Assembly: GCA_900548635.1 (NCBI GenBank)
Contig: URLP01000040.1
Span: 1 to 13,226 of the forward strand
Origin: an uncultured Megasphaera sp.
GTDB taxonomy: Bacteria; Bacillota; Negativicutes; Veillonellales; Megasphaeraceae
Length of the DNA: 13,226 nt
Direction: 5' to 3'
A model generated the notes under the pieces. It was not told the origin of the DNA and did no database searches. It worked only from the letters and a program-made list of their open reading frames with translations. Positions 1 through 6,603 of the stretch are shown piece by piece (the stretch's first letter is position 1; each line of letters begins with the position of its first letter). A program made the translations under genes and the position numbers.

Positions 1-1152
1 GTCGATGATCTTCGTGAAGACACCGCCGAGGGTTTCGATGCCCAGAGAAAGCGGCGTAACATCGAGGAGCAGGACGTCTTTGACATCGCCGACGAGGACA
101 CCGGCCTGGATAGCGGCGCCGATAGCAACGCATTCATCCGGGTTGACGCCTTTGCTCGGTTCTTTATGGAGTTCGTTCTTGATAGCGTCCTGGACGGCCG
201 GGATACGACTGGAACCGCCGACGAGGATGACTTTGTCGATTTCGTCGATGGAGAGACCGGAGTCAGCGATGGCTTTGCGGACCGGGCCCATCGTAGCCTG
301 GACGAGGTCTTCCGTCAATTCATTGAATTTCGCACGCGTCAAGGTCATGTTCAAATGTTTCGGGCCGTTGGCATCAGCTGTGATGAAGGGAAGGCTGATA
401 TCCGTCGAGAGAACCGTAGACAATTCGATCTTTGCTTTTTCAGCTGCTTCTTTGAGGCGCTGTTCGGCCATCTTATCCTGCGAGAGGTCGATGCCGTTTT
501 CTTTCTTGAATTCTTCGACCATCCAGTTCATGATGGCATTATCGAAGTCATCGCCGCCGAGGTGCGTGTTGCCGTTGGTGGATTTAACTTCGAAGACGCC
601 GTCGCCGAGTTCGAGGATGGAGACATCGAAGGTGCCGCCGCCGAGGTCGAAGACCAGGATCTTGCCGTCGCCGCCTTTATCGAGGCCGTAAGCAAGGGCG
701 GCTGCCGTCGGTTCGTTGACGATACGCAGGACATCGAGACCGGCGATCTTGCCGGCGTCTTTCGTAGCCTGACGCTGGCCGTCGTTGAAGTAAGCCGGTA
801 CCGTGATGACGGCCTGGGTTACTTTTTCGCCGAGGTAGCTTTCAGCGTCTTCCTTCAATTTCTGAAGGATCATGGCGGAGATTTCCTGCGGTGTGTATTT
901 CTTGCCCTGGATGTCTACGGTGTAGTTTTCACCCATGTGGCGTTTAATGGACGAAATGGTGTTTTCCGGATTGGATACGGCCTGACGTTTTGCCAGCTGG
1001 CCGACGAGGCGTTCGCCGGTCTTGGAGAAGCCGACGACAGACGGGGTCAGACGAGAGCCTTCAGCGTTCGTGATGACCGTAGGTTCGCCGCCTTCCATAA
1101 CGGCAACTACGGAGTTCGTTGTACCTAAGTCAATACCAATAACTTTACTCAT
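1..1152 (-). CDS. dnaK: Chaperone protein DnaK (Hsp70), N-terminal 384 residues; truncated by window edge
   Basis: Cytosolic ATP-driven Hsp70 chaperone working with DnaJ and the exchange factor GrpE. The reading frame is open to base 1, so only residues 1-384 are visible. It begins MSKVIGIDLGTTNSVVAV, the Hsp70 phosphate-1 loop, and shows VFDLGGGTFDVS (phosphate-2), ILVGGSSRIPAV (adenosine motif) and the interdomain linker VLLLD near residues 360-364. The whole nucleotide-binding domain and the first substrate-domain strands are therefore present. Between SSIKRHMG and the TPQEISA segment there is no ~24-residue insertion such as E. coli DnaK carries, so this is the Gram-positive/Firmicute form. 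A GGAGG site sits 7-8 bases before the ATG at 1152. The gene follows grpE by 35 bases in the heat-shock operon. The family assignment is certain. Confidence 0.98.
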   Translation of the reverse strand, partial: MSKVIGIDLGTTNSVVAVMEGGEPTVITNAEGSRLTPSVVGFSKTGERLVGQLAKRQAVSNPENTISSIKRHMGENYTVDIQGKKYTPQEISAMILQKLKEDAESYLGEKVTQAVITVPAYFNDGQRQATKDAGKIAGLDVLRIVNEPTAAALAYGLDKGGDGKILVFDLGGGTFDVSILELGDGVFEVKSTNGNTHLGGDDFDNAIMNWMVEEFKKENGIDLSQDKMAEQRLKEAAEKAKIELSTVLSTDISLPFITADANGPKHLNMTLTRAKFNELTEDLVQATMGPVRKAIADSGLSIDEIDKVILVGGSSRIPAVQDAIKNELHKEPSKGVNPDECVAIGAAIQAGVLVGDVKDVLLLDVTPLSLGIETLGGVFTKIID

Positions 1153-1187
1153 AAAAGATTCCTCCAATCTTATTCCAAACGATGTGA

Positions 1188-1793
1188 TTAACCGTTAAAT
1201 GCAACTTTAACCATGGCCGGGCGCAGTGTCTTGTCTCCCAGGAGATAGCCTTCCTGGAGGACTTCGACGACGACATCGTCATCGTATTCATCACTGGGCA
1301 CGCGCATGACGGCCTGATGGTAATTGGGGTCGAACGGTTTGCCGACGGCATCGATCTTCGTGACCCCTTCCTTTTCGAGGACGCCCAGGAGCTGTTTGTA
1401 AATCATTTCATAGCCGTCGATAAAGGATTTGACGTCGTCTGCGACTTTGTCCTGCGGTACCTTGAGGGCCCGTTCGAAATTATCGATGACCGGCAGGATA
1501 CCCGAGAGGACGTCCATCTTGACGACTTCCGATATCTGGAGCTTTTCAGCGGCTGTGCGCTTTTTATAATTGGCAAAATCAGCCTGCAGGCGGACGAACT
1601 GCTGCTGGAGCTTTTCTGCTTTGGCAGCGGCGGCTTTCACCGCTTCGTCATTGGCATCCGGTGCTTTATCAGCGCCATCATCTGCCGCAGCTGTGCTTTC
1701 CTGTTCTTTGGCTGCGTCTTCGGCGACCTTTTCAGCGTCTTTTTCAAGTACTGTTTCTTTCGCTTTTTCTTCGTTCGTTTCTTTCGTACTCAT
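1188..1793 (-). CDS. grpE: GrpE nucleotide exchange factor
   Basis: Cytosolic co-chaperone that releases ADP from DnaK. The protein has 201 residues, normal for the family. The first ~55 residues are highly charged and low in complexity (Lys/Glu/Ala-rich), followed by a long helix (about 55-95) that should form the GrpE dimer coiled coil. The conserved core is clear: PVIDNFERAL (101-110), FDPNYHQAVM (154-163) and the C-terminal beta domain GYLLGDKTLRPAMVKVA. It lies 18 bases after hrcA and 35 before dnaK, so it is co-transcribed. Odd detail: the ribosome-binding site AAGGAGG is about 13 bases from the ATG at 1793, longer than usual. The only closer in-frame codons are not standard starts, so the ATG is kept. 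Confidence 0.97.
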   Translation of the reverse strand: MSTKETNEEKAKETVLEKDAEKVAEDAAKEQESTAAADDGADKAPDANDEAVKAAAAKAEKLQQQFVRLQADFANYKKRTAAEKLQISEVVKMDVLSGILPVIDNFERALKVPQDKVADDVKSFIDGYEMIYKQLLGVLEKEGVTKIDAVGKPFDPNYHQAVMRVPSDEYDDDVVVEVLQEGYLLGDKTLRPAMVKVAFNG

Positions 1794-1811
1794 ATCTATG
1801 GGTAAACCTCC

Positions 1812-2846
1812 TTACTTATCGTCGCGGTAATGCGCCAGCATACGTGTCATATGCTGTTTCATGAAATCCAAGAGGCCGATGATCTTGGCGTACTCCATAC
1901 GGGCCGGTCCTAAGACGGCCAGCTTGCCGAGGACGACATCGTGGTCCGTGAAGGTCGCTTCGATGATGCTGCAGTCGTTGATCGGCGCAAGCTTTGCTTC
2001 TTCGCCGATGCGGACCGTGACGGCCTTGCCCTCTCCTTCGTCATGAAGGAGATTGGCGACGACATCTTCTTCCTCGAGCATCGTAAAGAGGCTCTTGGCC
2101 TTGTCGACATCTTTGAACTCCGGTTTGTTGAGGAGCTCCATAGTCCCGCCCTTGTAGAACTGCTCTTCCCGCTGGAAGGCCCGTTCCATGGAGCGAAAAG
2201 CCAGACGGTACAATTCGACGTCATCGACGATGCTTTCATGAAAGGCTTCGATGGTCTTCTCATCGATACTGGCCATGGGCCTGCCGTGCAGGTAGTTGGT
2301 CAGCTTCTGGGCGATGAGGTTGAGATCCTCCATATCGGCACCGGCGGGTTTCGGGTAAATGCAGTTCTCGACCTGCCCCGTGTCGGTGACGACGATCATG
2401 ATGGCGCGGCGGTCATCAAGAGGTAAGAAGCGGATGTACTTCAGCTTGGAATTGAGCCGCTGCGAAGCCATGACCAGGGTCACATTGTGCGTGATCCTCG
2501 CCAGGAGCTTGGCTGTCGACTGGAAGATTTCATCGACGCTGCTCACTTTGTCCTGGAACCAGTTTTCGACGAACTTCTTTTCCCCGTCCGTGATTTTCGT
2601 CGGTTCAAGGAGGCAGTCGACATAGAAGCGGTAGCCCTTCAGGGAAGGGACGCGGCCGGCTGAGGTGTGCGGCTGATCGAGATAACCCATCATTTCCAAG
2701 TCGAACATTTCATTGCGGATCGTCGCGGCGCTGACGCCTAAGTCATACTTGCGGGCGATTGTTCTTGACCCGACAGGTTCAGCAGAGGAGATATAATCCT
2801 GAATAATGGCCTGCAGTATTTTTTGTTTTCGTGCATCCAAATTCAT
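1812..2846 (-). CDS. hrcA: Heat-inducible transcription repressor HrcA
   Basis: Winged-helix repressor of class I heat-shock genes, which in this family binds CIRCE operators and is kept active by GroEL. The N-terminal helix-turn-helix spans roughly residues 25-60 (VGSRTIARKYDLGVSAATIR). It is followed by the family signature HTSAGRVPSLKGYRFYVD and then a long dimerisation/GAF-like region. I start it at the ATG at 2846 (344 residues, MNLDARKQK...). A GTG three codons upstream lies inside the ribosome-binding site AAGGTGAG and would leave no spacing. It is the first gene of hrcA-grpE-dnaK; its stop codon abuts the grpE ribosome-binding site. A good sigma-A promoter lies upstream, but no canonical CIRCE was found there. 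Confidence 0.96.
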   Translation of the reverse strand: MNLDARKQKILQAIIQDYISSAEPVGSRTIARKYDLGVSAATIRNEMFDLEMMGYLDQPHTSAGRVPSLKGYRFYVDCLLEPTKITDGEKKFVENWFQDKVSSVDEIFQSTAKLLARITHNVTLVMASQRLNSKLKYIRFLPLDDRRAIMIVVTDTGQVENCIYPKPAGADMEDLNLIAQKLTNYLHGRPMASIDEKTIEAFHESIVDDVELYRLAFRSMERAFQREEQFYKGGTMELLNKPEFKDVDKAKSLFTMLEEEDVVANLLHDEGEGKAVTVRIGEEAKLAPINDCSIIEATFTDHDVVLGKLAVLGPARMEYAKIIGLLDFMKQHMTRMLAHYRDDK

Positions 2847-2865
2847 TGTGCTCACCTTCTGCTCA

Positions 2866-2975
2866 TTTGACTATTCTCAGCAGTCTGACTATTTGACTTC
2901 TAAGACTATATATAAGATAGCATGGGACTCTGACTTTGTCAAGGGAATATAAGTCAAAAAGTCAAAAAAGTCAAA
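2866..2975. promoter_or_regulatory. Cluster of AGTCAAA-type heptads around the hrcA promoter
   Basis: Three AGTCAAA heptads lie on the plus strand (starting 2952, 2960, 2969) just upstream of the -35. Matching heptads on the minus strand lie downstream of the -10 (2866-2872, 2892-2898), with degenerate AGTCAGA copies at 2884-2890 and 2929-2935. The two groups therefore face each other across the promoter. The most distal copies overlap the end of the esterase gene. The heptad matches the half-site of CtsR operators, but the 8- and 9-base periods differ from the 10-base period of CtsR boxes. The role as an operator is inference. Confidence 0.4.
2914..2942 (-). promoter_or_regulatory. Sigma-A promoter of hrcA-grpE-dnaK
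   Basis: On the minus strand a perfect -35 TTGACA (2937-2942) is followed after exactly 17 bases by TATCTT (2914-2919), about 70 bases before the hrcA ATG. This is a near-consensus housekeeping promoter, fitting repressor-controlled rather than alternative-sigma heat-shock regulation. Confidence 0.8.
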
Positions 2976-4332
2976 GTTTTTGCTCGAAAATCCAGTCCCG
3001 GATGCCTTCGATGTTGTAGGCAAAGGTCCAGGTATACATATGATTGCCGTTCTGGAAGACCGTGTAGTTGATGGGTGCGTCCTGGTCCTTCATGACTTTC
3101 ATCATCTGTTCAAAGACATTCGTGCCGCCCGTGCTGTCCCACATCTTGCTGCGGGCCACCGTGGCACCGTCCTTTTCCCAGAGGGCCGTCGCTTCGTTCA
3201 TGCCCGGGAAGGCCTTCGTATCGCCCTGGCAGACGGTGATCCAGAGCTTCTTGTCCTTGAGGGCTTCCATTTCCTGCGTATCCCACTGGCAGGCTACGAG
3301 GTACTGGGCAGCGAAGAGCTGCGGGTATTTATCGCTGATGGCGATGTTGGCCATGCCGCCCTGGGACTGGCCCGTGCCGTAGATGCGGTCCTTGTCGACG
3401 CGGTAACGATCGCGGACGTCCATGATCAGGTCCGTGACGAGGCTGAGGCCCTTCGTCCACTGATGCGTGTCCGTGGTCATCATGCCGATGGAGCGGATGA
3501 GGTCTTCCGTATACTGCGGTGCCAGGACGATGGCCGGATGCTTGGCCTGTTCGGCCGGCGCCGCCCAGACGGTGGCGCCGTTACCCTGATAGAGGACGGC
3601 CTTCGGGTCGTTGATGTCGGCGCTGGCGTCGGCAATGAAGACGACCATGGGGTAGGTCTTGGCCTTGTCTTGATCATAGCCGGCGGGCAGGTAAATATTA
3701 TAAGGCATTTCATAACCCGTGGCCGGGTCCTTATAAATATATGTCTTAAAGGAATCGATGACCGGGTCGACGGTCTTATCGGCGCTGCGGGCCGCCGAGT
3801 TCGGCGCGTACGCCGTACCGTCCAGGGCGTAGACCGTGCCGCTCTGGCTGACGGAGACGCTCAGATCCGGTGCCTTGCGGTCCGAGAACATAGGCGCATC
3901 GCCGCCGCTCAGGGCACCGCCCTTGTCATCCTTCTTATTACCGTCATCTTTAGGCCTGCTCCCCTGCTGGCCTGCTGCGGGCAAAGGCGTCGCTGCGTGA
4001 GCCAGGCTGACGATGACGTACGGGCCCTTCTTCCCGGCCGCCGCTTCTGCCGGAGCATCGTTGGTATATACTTTATCGACGGTCCTGCCGGCTACGCTGA
4101 AGTCTGACGTCTGCAGGCGGCTGGCATCGATATCCTTCGGATAATGGAGAGCCACGGCCGAGACGCCTTCGCCGTCGCTGTAAGGCGTGCAGAGGGCCGT
4201 CACATCGCGGACGGACGACGCCGCTGCCGTCTGTACGTGGGCACGGTCCGCCGGTGCCGCAGCAAAAACATTTGCTGTCAAACTAAGTAGGCAGCAAAAA
4301 GCCGCCATCGCTGAAATCGTCTTACCTTTCAT
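2971..4332 (-). CDS. Secreted alpha/beta-hydrolase esterase (PHB-depolymerase/feruloyl-esterase-like)
   Basis: Probable exported serine esterase of 453 residues. A signal peptide is plain: positive MKGK, hydrophobic core to about residue 22, cleavage near VFA-AAP (23-26). Residues ~40-170 look like the small Ig-like beta domain that precedes the hydrolase in EstA-type esterases. It is interrupted by a hydrophilic Gly/Lys/Asp-rich stretch at about 121-145. The catalytic domain (about 190-453) has the nucleophile elbow GTGQSQGG (Ser323), a likely acid in CQGDTKAFPG (Asp371) and a His in GNHMYTW (His431). Substrate is unknown; short-chain or polysaccharide-linked esters are plausible. The ATG at 4332 is preferred over a TTG one codon upstream because GAGGTG is then about 7 bases away. 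The gene has its own -10 and no clear terminator before hrcA. Confidence 0.82.
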   Translation of the reverse strand: MKGKTISAMAAFCCLLSLTANVFAAAPADRAHVQTAAASSVRDVTALCTPYSDGEGVSAVALHYPKDIDASRLQTSDFSVAGRTVDKVYTNDAPAEAAAGKKGPYVIVSLAHAATPLPAAGQQGSRPKDDGNKKDDKGGALSGGDAPMFSDRKAPDLSVSVSQSGTVYALDGTAYAPNSAARSADKTVDPVIDSFKTYIYKDPATGYEMPYNIYLPAGYDQDKAKTYPMVVFIADASADINDPKAVLYQGNGATVWAAPAEQAKHPAIVLAPQYTEDLIRSIGMMTTDTHQWTKGLSLVTDLIMDVRDRYRVDKDRIYGTGQSQGGMANIAISDKYPQLFAAQYLVACQWDTQEMEALKDKKLWITVCQGDTKAFPGMNEATALWEKDGATVARSKMWDSTGGTNVFEQMMKVMKDQDAPINYTVFQNGNHMYTWTFAYNIEGIRDWIFEQKL

Positions 4333-4368
4333 CAAAAGTCACCTCGTATTGAAATTTTTTTGCAATTC

Positions 4369-4374
4369 ATTATA
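4369..4374 (-). promoter_or_regulatory. -10 element of the esterase promoter
   Basis: A perfect TATAAT on the minus strand lies 37 bases upstream of the esterase ATG. No good TTGACA is seen 16-18 bases further up, so the promoter may be weak or need an activator. Confidence 0.5.
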
Positions 4375-4420
4375 GCACTTTTGGCCGTGAAAAGAGTTAC
4401 CGTCTTGTTACAGTTCAAAG

Positions 4421-4480
4421 TAAGGCGCCTTGCGGCGCCGCCGTCCGCTCGGACTCAGATGGATGCTGCGCATCCTGAAA
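4421..4480. repeat. Three adjacent short hairpins in the crt-esterase intergenic region
   Basis: Consecutive inverted repeats: GGCGCC with a TTGC loop (about 4424-4439), GTCC-GCTC-GGAC (4443-4454) and GGATG-CTGCG-CATCC (4461-4475). No uridine tract follows on either strand, so they are not ordinary terminators. They look like REP-type intergenic palindromes or a remnant mobile repeat. The 416-base gap 4336-4752 contains no credible gene. Confidence 0.45.
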
Positions 4481-4523
4481 CTCATGATTCTATTACGACC
4501 ATGTGCCATTCGTCATAAATTCC

Positions 4524-4571
4524 GGCTATGCACAGGATTCGCAGCGGGACGCCGATTATGGCGTCCCCTAC
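4524..4571 (+). repeat. REP-like hairpin repeat, copy 1
   Basis: The element consists of the 17-base flank GGCTATGCACAGGATTC, then GCGGG entering a perfect 8-bp stem GGGACGCC/GGCGTCCC (4546-4553/4560-4567) with a 6-base loop, then CCCCTAC. The flank and the CCCCTAC end recur exactly at 13180-13226 around a different stem. Confidence 0.7.
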
Positions 4572-4617
4572 GTCGCGGGTAAAACCACGCATATTATTAT
4601 CGCCTGTATGTGATGCC

Positions 4618-4646
4618 GTAGGGGCGGCCCTAATCGGCCGCCCGCT
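4618..4646 (-). repeat. REP-like hairpin repeat, copy 2 (inverted)
   Basis: Read on the minus strand it starts AGCGGG, forms an 8-bp stem GGGCGGCC/GGCCGCCC with loop GATTAG, and ends CCCCTAC, the same architecture as copy 1 but in the opposite orientation 47 bases away. The 17-base left flank is absent. The two copies form a head-to-head pair resembling a bacterial interspersed mosaic element. A decayed third unit may follow (about 4650-4675). Confidence 0.6.
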
Positions 4647-4691
4647 ATGTACCGCAGGGGTCACCCGAGACGCCAAATGGCCACGAACCAC

Positions 4692-4727
4692 GAAAAAGGG
4701 CTGCCGCTTATGCGACAGCCCTTTTTC
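4692..4727 (-). terminator. Intrinsic terminator of crt
   Basis: Perfect 12-bp inverted repeat GAAAAAGGGCTG/CAGCCCTTTTTC (4692-4703/4716-4727) beginning about 25 bases past the crt stop. On the minus strand the stem ends in TTTTTC. The A/T-rich base of the stem could also act on plus-strand transcripts. Confidence 0.88.
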
Positions 4728-4752
4728 TGTATTAGGAGTCAAACAAATGGAA

Positions 4753-5535
4753 TTATTTGCCTTCGAAAGTTGCTTTACGTTTTTCGCAGAAAGCAGCCAT
4801 GCCTTCCTTCTGGTCAGCTGTGGAGAAGCAGAGACCGAAGACTTCAGCTTCGTAAGCGATGCCCGTAACAACGTCGCAGTTGATGCCGCGGTTGATGGCA
4901 GCTTTGGAGAGCTGGACTGCAATCGGAGCGTTTTTAGCAATCTTCTTAGCCAGTTTTGTAACAGCCGGGATGAGTTCTTCCTGAGGAACAACTTCGTTGA
5001 CGAGGCCGATAGCTTTTGCTTTTTCAGCGTCAATCATGCCGCCCGTGTAGATGAGTTCTTTAGCGTGGCCGCGGCCGACCGTACGAGTGAGGCGCTGTGT
5101 GCCGCCGAAGCCCGGTGTAATGCCGAGGCCGACTTCCGGCTGACCGAATTTAGCGTTTTCCGATGCATAGCGGATGTCGCATGCGCAGGAGAGTTCGCAG
5201 CCGCCGCCGAGAGCGAAGCCGTTGATAGCTGCGATAACAGGCTGCGGCAGGTTTTCGATTTCCGTGAAGACGCCCTGACCGAACTGGCCCCATTCGCGGC
5301 CTTCAGCTGCGTTCTTGGAAGCCATTTCTTTGATGTCTGCGCCGGCAACGAAGGATTTCTGGCCTGCACCGGTGATGATGACGACTTTGATAGCCTTGTC
5401 GGCTGCAATCTTTTCAACGACGTCTTTCAATTCCGTAACCGTAGCCTGGTTCAAAGCGTTCAGAGCCTTCGGACGATTGATCGTAATCGTTGCAATACCA
5501 TCTTCTACAGCAAAGATAATGTTCTGATAATCCAT
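4753..5535 (-). CDS. crt: Enoyl-CoA hydratase / 3-hydroxybutyryl-CoA dehydratase (crotonase)
   Basis: Cytosolic hydratase interconverting 3-hydroxybutyryl-CoA and crotonyl-CoA, the step after Hbd in butyrate (and chain-elongation) synthesis. The 260 residues match the crotonase family throughout. They include the CoA-binding/oxyanion segment SFVAGADIKEM (61-71), GGGCELSCACD with catalytic Glu114, and GQPEVGLGITPGFGGTQRL with catalytic Glu134, the usual 20-residue spacing between the two glutamates. The start at 5535 has AGGAGG 8 bases upstream. hbd lies directly upstream but is separated by its own terminator, and crt has its own promoter-like region, so the two are probably separate transcripts. 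No bcd, etf or thiolase genes are in the window. Chain-length preference cannot be read from sequence. Confidence 0.93.
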   Translation of the reverse strand: MDYQNIIFAVEDGIATITINRPKALNALNQATVTELKDVVEKIAADKAIKVVIITGAGQKSFVAGADIKEMASKNAAEGREWGQFGQGVFTEIENLPQPVIAAINGFALGGGCELSCACDIRYASENAKFGQPEVGLGITPGFGGTQRLTRTVGRGHAKELIYTGGMIDAEKAKAIGLVNEVVPQEELIPAVTKLAKKIAKNAPIAVQLSKAAINRGINCDVVTGIAYEAEVFGLCFSTADQKEGMAAFCEKRKATFEGK

Positions 5536-5562
5536 GAGAAAAACCTCCTAGACATATAATTA

Positions 5563-5584
5563 TAGTATAGAAATAGTATAGAAA
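5563..5584 (-). promoter_or_regulatory. crt promoter region with an 11-base tandem duplication
   Basis: On the minus strand TTTCTATACTA occurs twice in tandem, each copy containing a TATACT -10 hexamer, immediately followed by TAATTATATG. A TTGGAC lies further up, but its spacing to either hexamer is not ideal, so which -10 is used is uncertain. The duplication ends 28 bases before the crt ATG. Confidence 0.5.
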
Positions 5585-5670
5585 GCCTTTGTCCGTCCAA
5601 AATGGATCCATCCCTCCGGACCGCCCCCTTCAGGATGATGCGGACAAAATGCTTTTATGCAGATGAGATT

Positions 5671-5710
5671 GTAAAAATAATACGGGGTGTGAACTGTCAC
5701 GCCCCGTATT
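5671..5710 (-). terminator. Intrinsic terminator of hbd
   Basis: A 14-bp stem (5679-5692 with 5697-5710, one G-T type mismatch) and 4-base loop begins about 20 bases after the hbd stop codon. On the minus strand it is followed by a T-rich run ATTTTTAC. It separates hbd from crt. Confidence 0.88.
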
Positions 5711-5729
5711 CGGTTAGCTGAAGAGCCGC

Positions 5730-6584
5730 TTATTTCGTGTAGTCGTAGAAGCCTTTGCCAGTCTTACGGCCGAGGTAACCAGCCTGGACATATTTCTTGA
5801 GCAATGCGCACGGACGATATTTCGGATCGCCGAAGCCGTCATAGAGGACTTCCATGACATGGAGAACAACGTCGTTACCGATAAGGTCGCAGAGAGCCAG
5901 AGGTCCCATCGGATGGTTGAAGCCGAGTTTGCAGACGTTATCGATATCTTCTTTGGAAGCAACACCTTCCATCAAAGCCTGGATAGCTTCGTTCAGCATC
6001 GGGATGACGATACGGTTGCCAGCGAAGCCCGGGAAGTCGTTAACTTTGACCGGAGTTTTGCCGAGGTCTTTCGAGAGTTTGTCGATCTTTTCGTACGTTT
6101 CTTCCGACGTAGCGATGCCTTTGATGACTTCAATCAGTTTCATAACAGGAGCCGGGTTGAAGAAGTGCATGCCGATGACTTTGTCCGGGCGTTTCGTAGC
6201 TGCGCCGATCTGAGTGATGGCCAGGGACGAAGTGTTCGATGCGAGGATCGTGTGTTCCGGGCAGAGTTCGTCGAGTTCTTTGAAGATAGCGGATTTGATC
6301 TTCAAGTCTTCGATAGCTGCTTCAACGACGAGGTCGATGTCTTTCATGTTATCAGCCGTGCGGGTTACGAAGCCAGTTACGCGAGCCATAGCTGCGTCTT
6401 TGTCTTCCTGGGTCATTTTGCCTTTGGAGACCTGTTTGGTCAGCTGTTTTTCGATTTTAGCTTTGCCGCCAGCGACGAATTCGTCTTTAATATCGTTCAA
6501 GACGACGTCCCAGCCGTGCGTTGCGAAAACCTGTGCAATACCGGAACCCATTGTACCTGCGCCAATAACCATTACTTTACTCAT
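5730..6584 (-). CDS. hbd: 3-hydroxybutyryl-CoA dehydrogenase
   Basis: Cytosolic NAD(P)H-dependent reductase converting acetoacetyl-CoA to 3-hydroxybutyryl-CoA, the first reductive step to butyrate. It has 284 residues, the standard short bacterial Hbd length. The N-terminal Rossmann fold starts VMVIGAGTMGSGIAQVF (5-20), with Asp31 at the end of the second strand, typical of NAD-preferring enzymes. Catalytic and substrate residues align with the family: Ser119, His140 in GMHFFNPAP, Glu152 and Asn190 in FAGNRI. The C-terminal helical domain ends LGRKTGKGFYDY. GGAGGAG lies 6 bases before the ATG at 6584. The gene has its own extended -10 promoter, a leader stem-loop and a terminator, so it appears monocistronic. 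Confidence 0.96.
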   Translation of the reverse strand: MSKVMVIGAGTMGSGIAQVFATHGWDVVLNDIKDEFVAGGKAKIEKQLTKQVSKGKMTQEDKDAAMARVTGFVTRTADNMKDIDLVVEAAIEDLKIKSAIFKELDELCPEHTILASNTSSLAITQIGAATKRPDKVIGMHFFNPAPVMKLIEVIKGIATSEETYEKIDKLSKDLGKTPVKVNDFPGFAGNRIVIPMLNEAIQALMEGVASKEDIDNVCKLGFNHPMGPLALCDLIGNDVVLHVMEVLYDGFGDPKYRPCALLKKYVQAGYLGRKTGKGFYDYTK

Positions 6585-6603
6585 GTTTAACTCCTCCTTC
6601 GTC

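Noticed and set aside
166..1128. 320-residue plus-strand open frame opposite dnaK
   Set aside because: It is antisense to an unmistakable DnaK, has no family motifs and reflects the codon bias of dnaK.
2847..2970. CIRCE operator for HrcA
   Set aside because: No TTAGCACTC/GAGTGCTAA pair or close variant could be found by eye in this interval.
2952..2975. CtsR operator
   Set aside because: The heptads match the half-site but the 8- and 9-base periods do not fit the 10-base period of CtsR boxes, so only an AGTCAAA cluster is claimed.
2980..4107. 375-residue plus-strand open frame opposite the esterase
   Set aside because: The opposite strand has a signal peptide and a complete catalytic triad; this frame is Arg/Val/Asp-rich with no recognisable motif.
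4524..4680. CRISPR array
   Set aside because: The repeats are inverted palindromes with irregular spacing, and there are no repeat-spacer units or cas genes.
4482..5033. Minus-strand 183-residue frame overlapping the crt 3' end
   Set aside because: It is a frame-shifted reading of crt continuing through its terminator and repeats; low-complexity Leu/Ser composition.
4528..5559. 343-residue plus-strand open frame opposite crt
   Set aside because: It starts inside the hairpin repeat region and runs antisense through a full crotonase gene.
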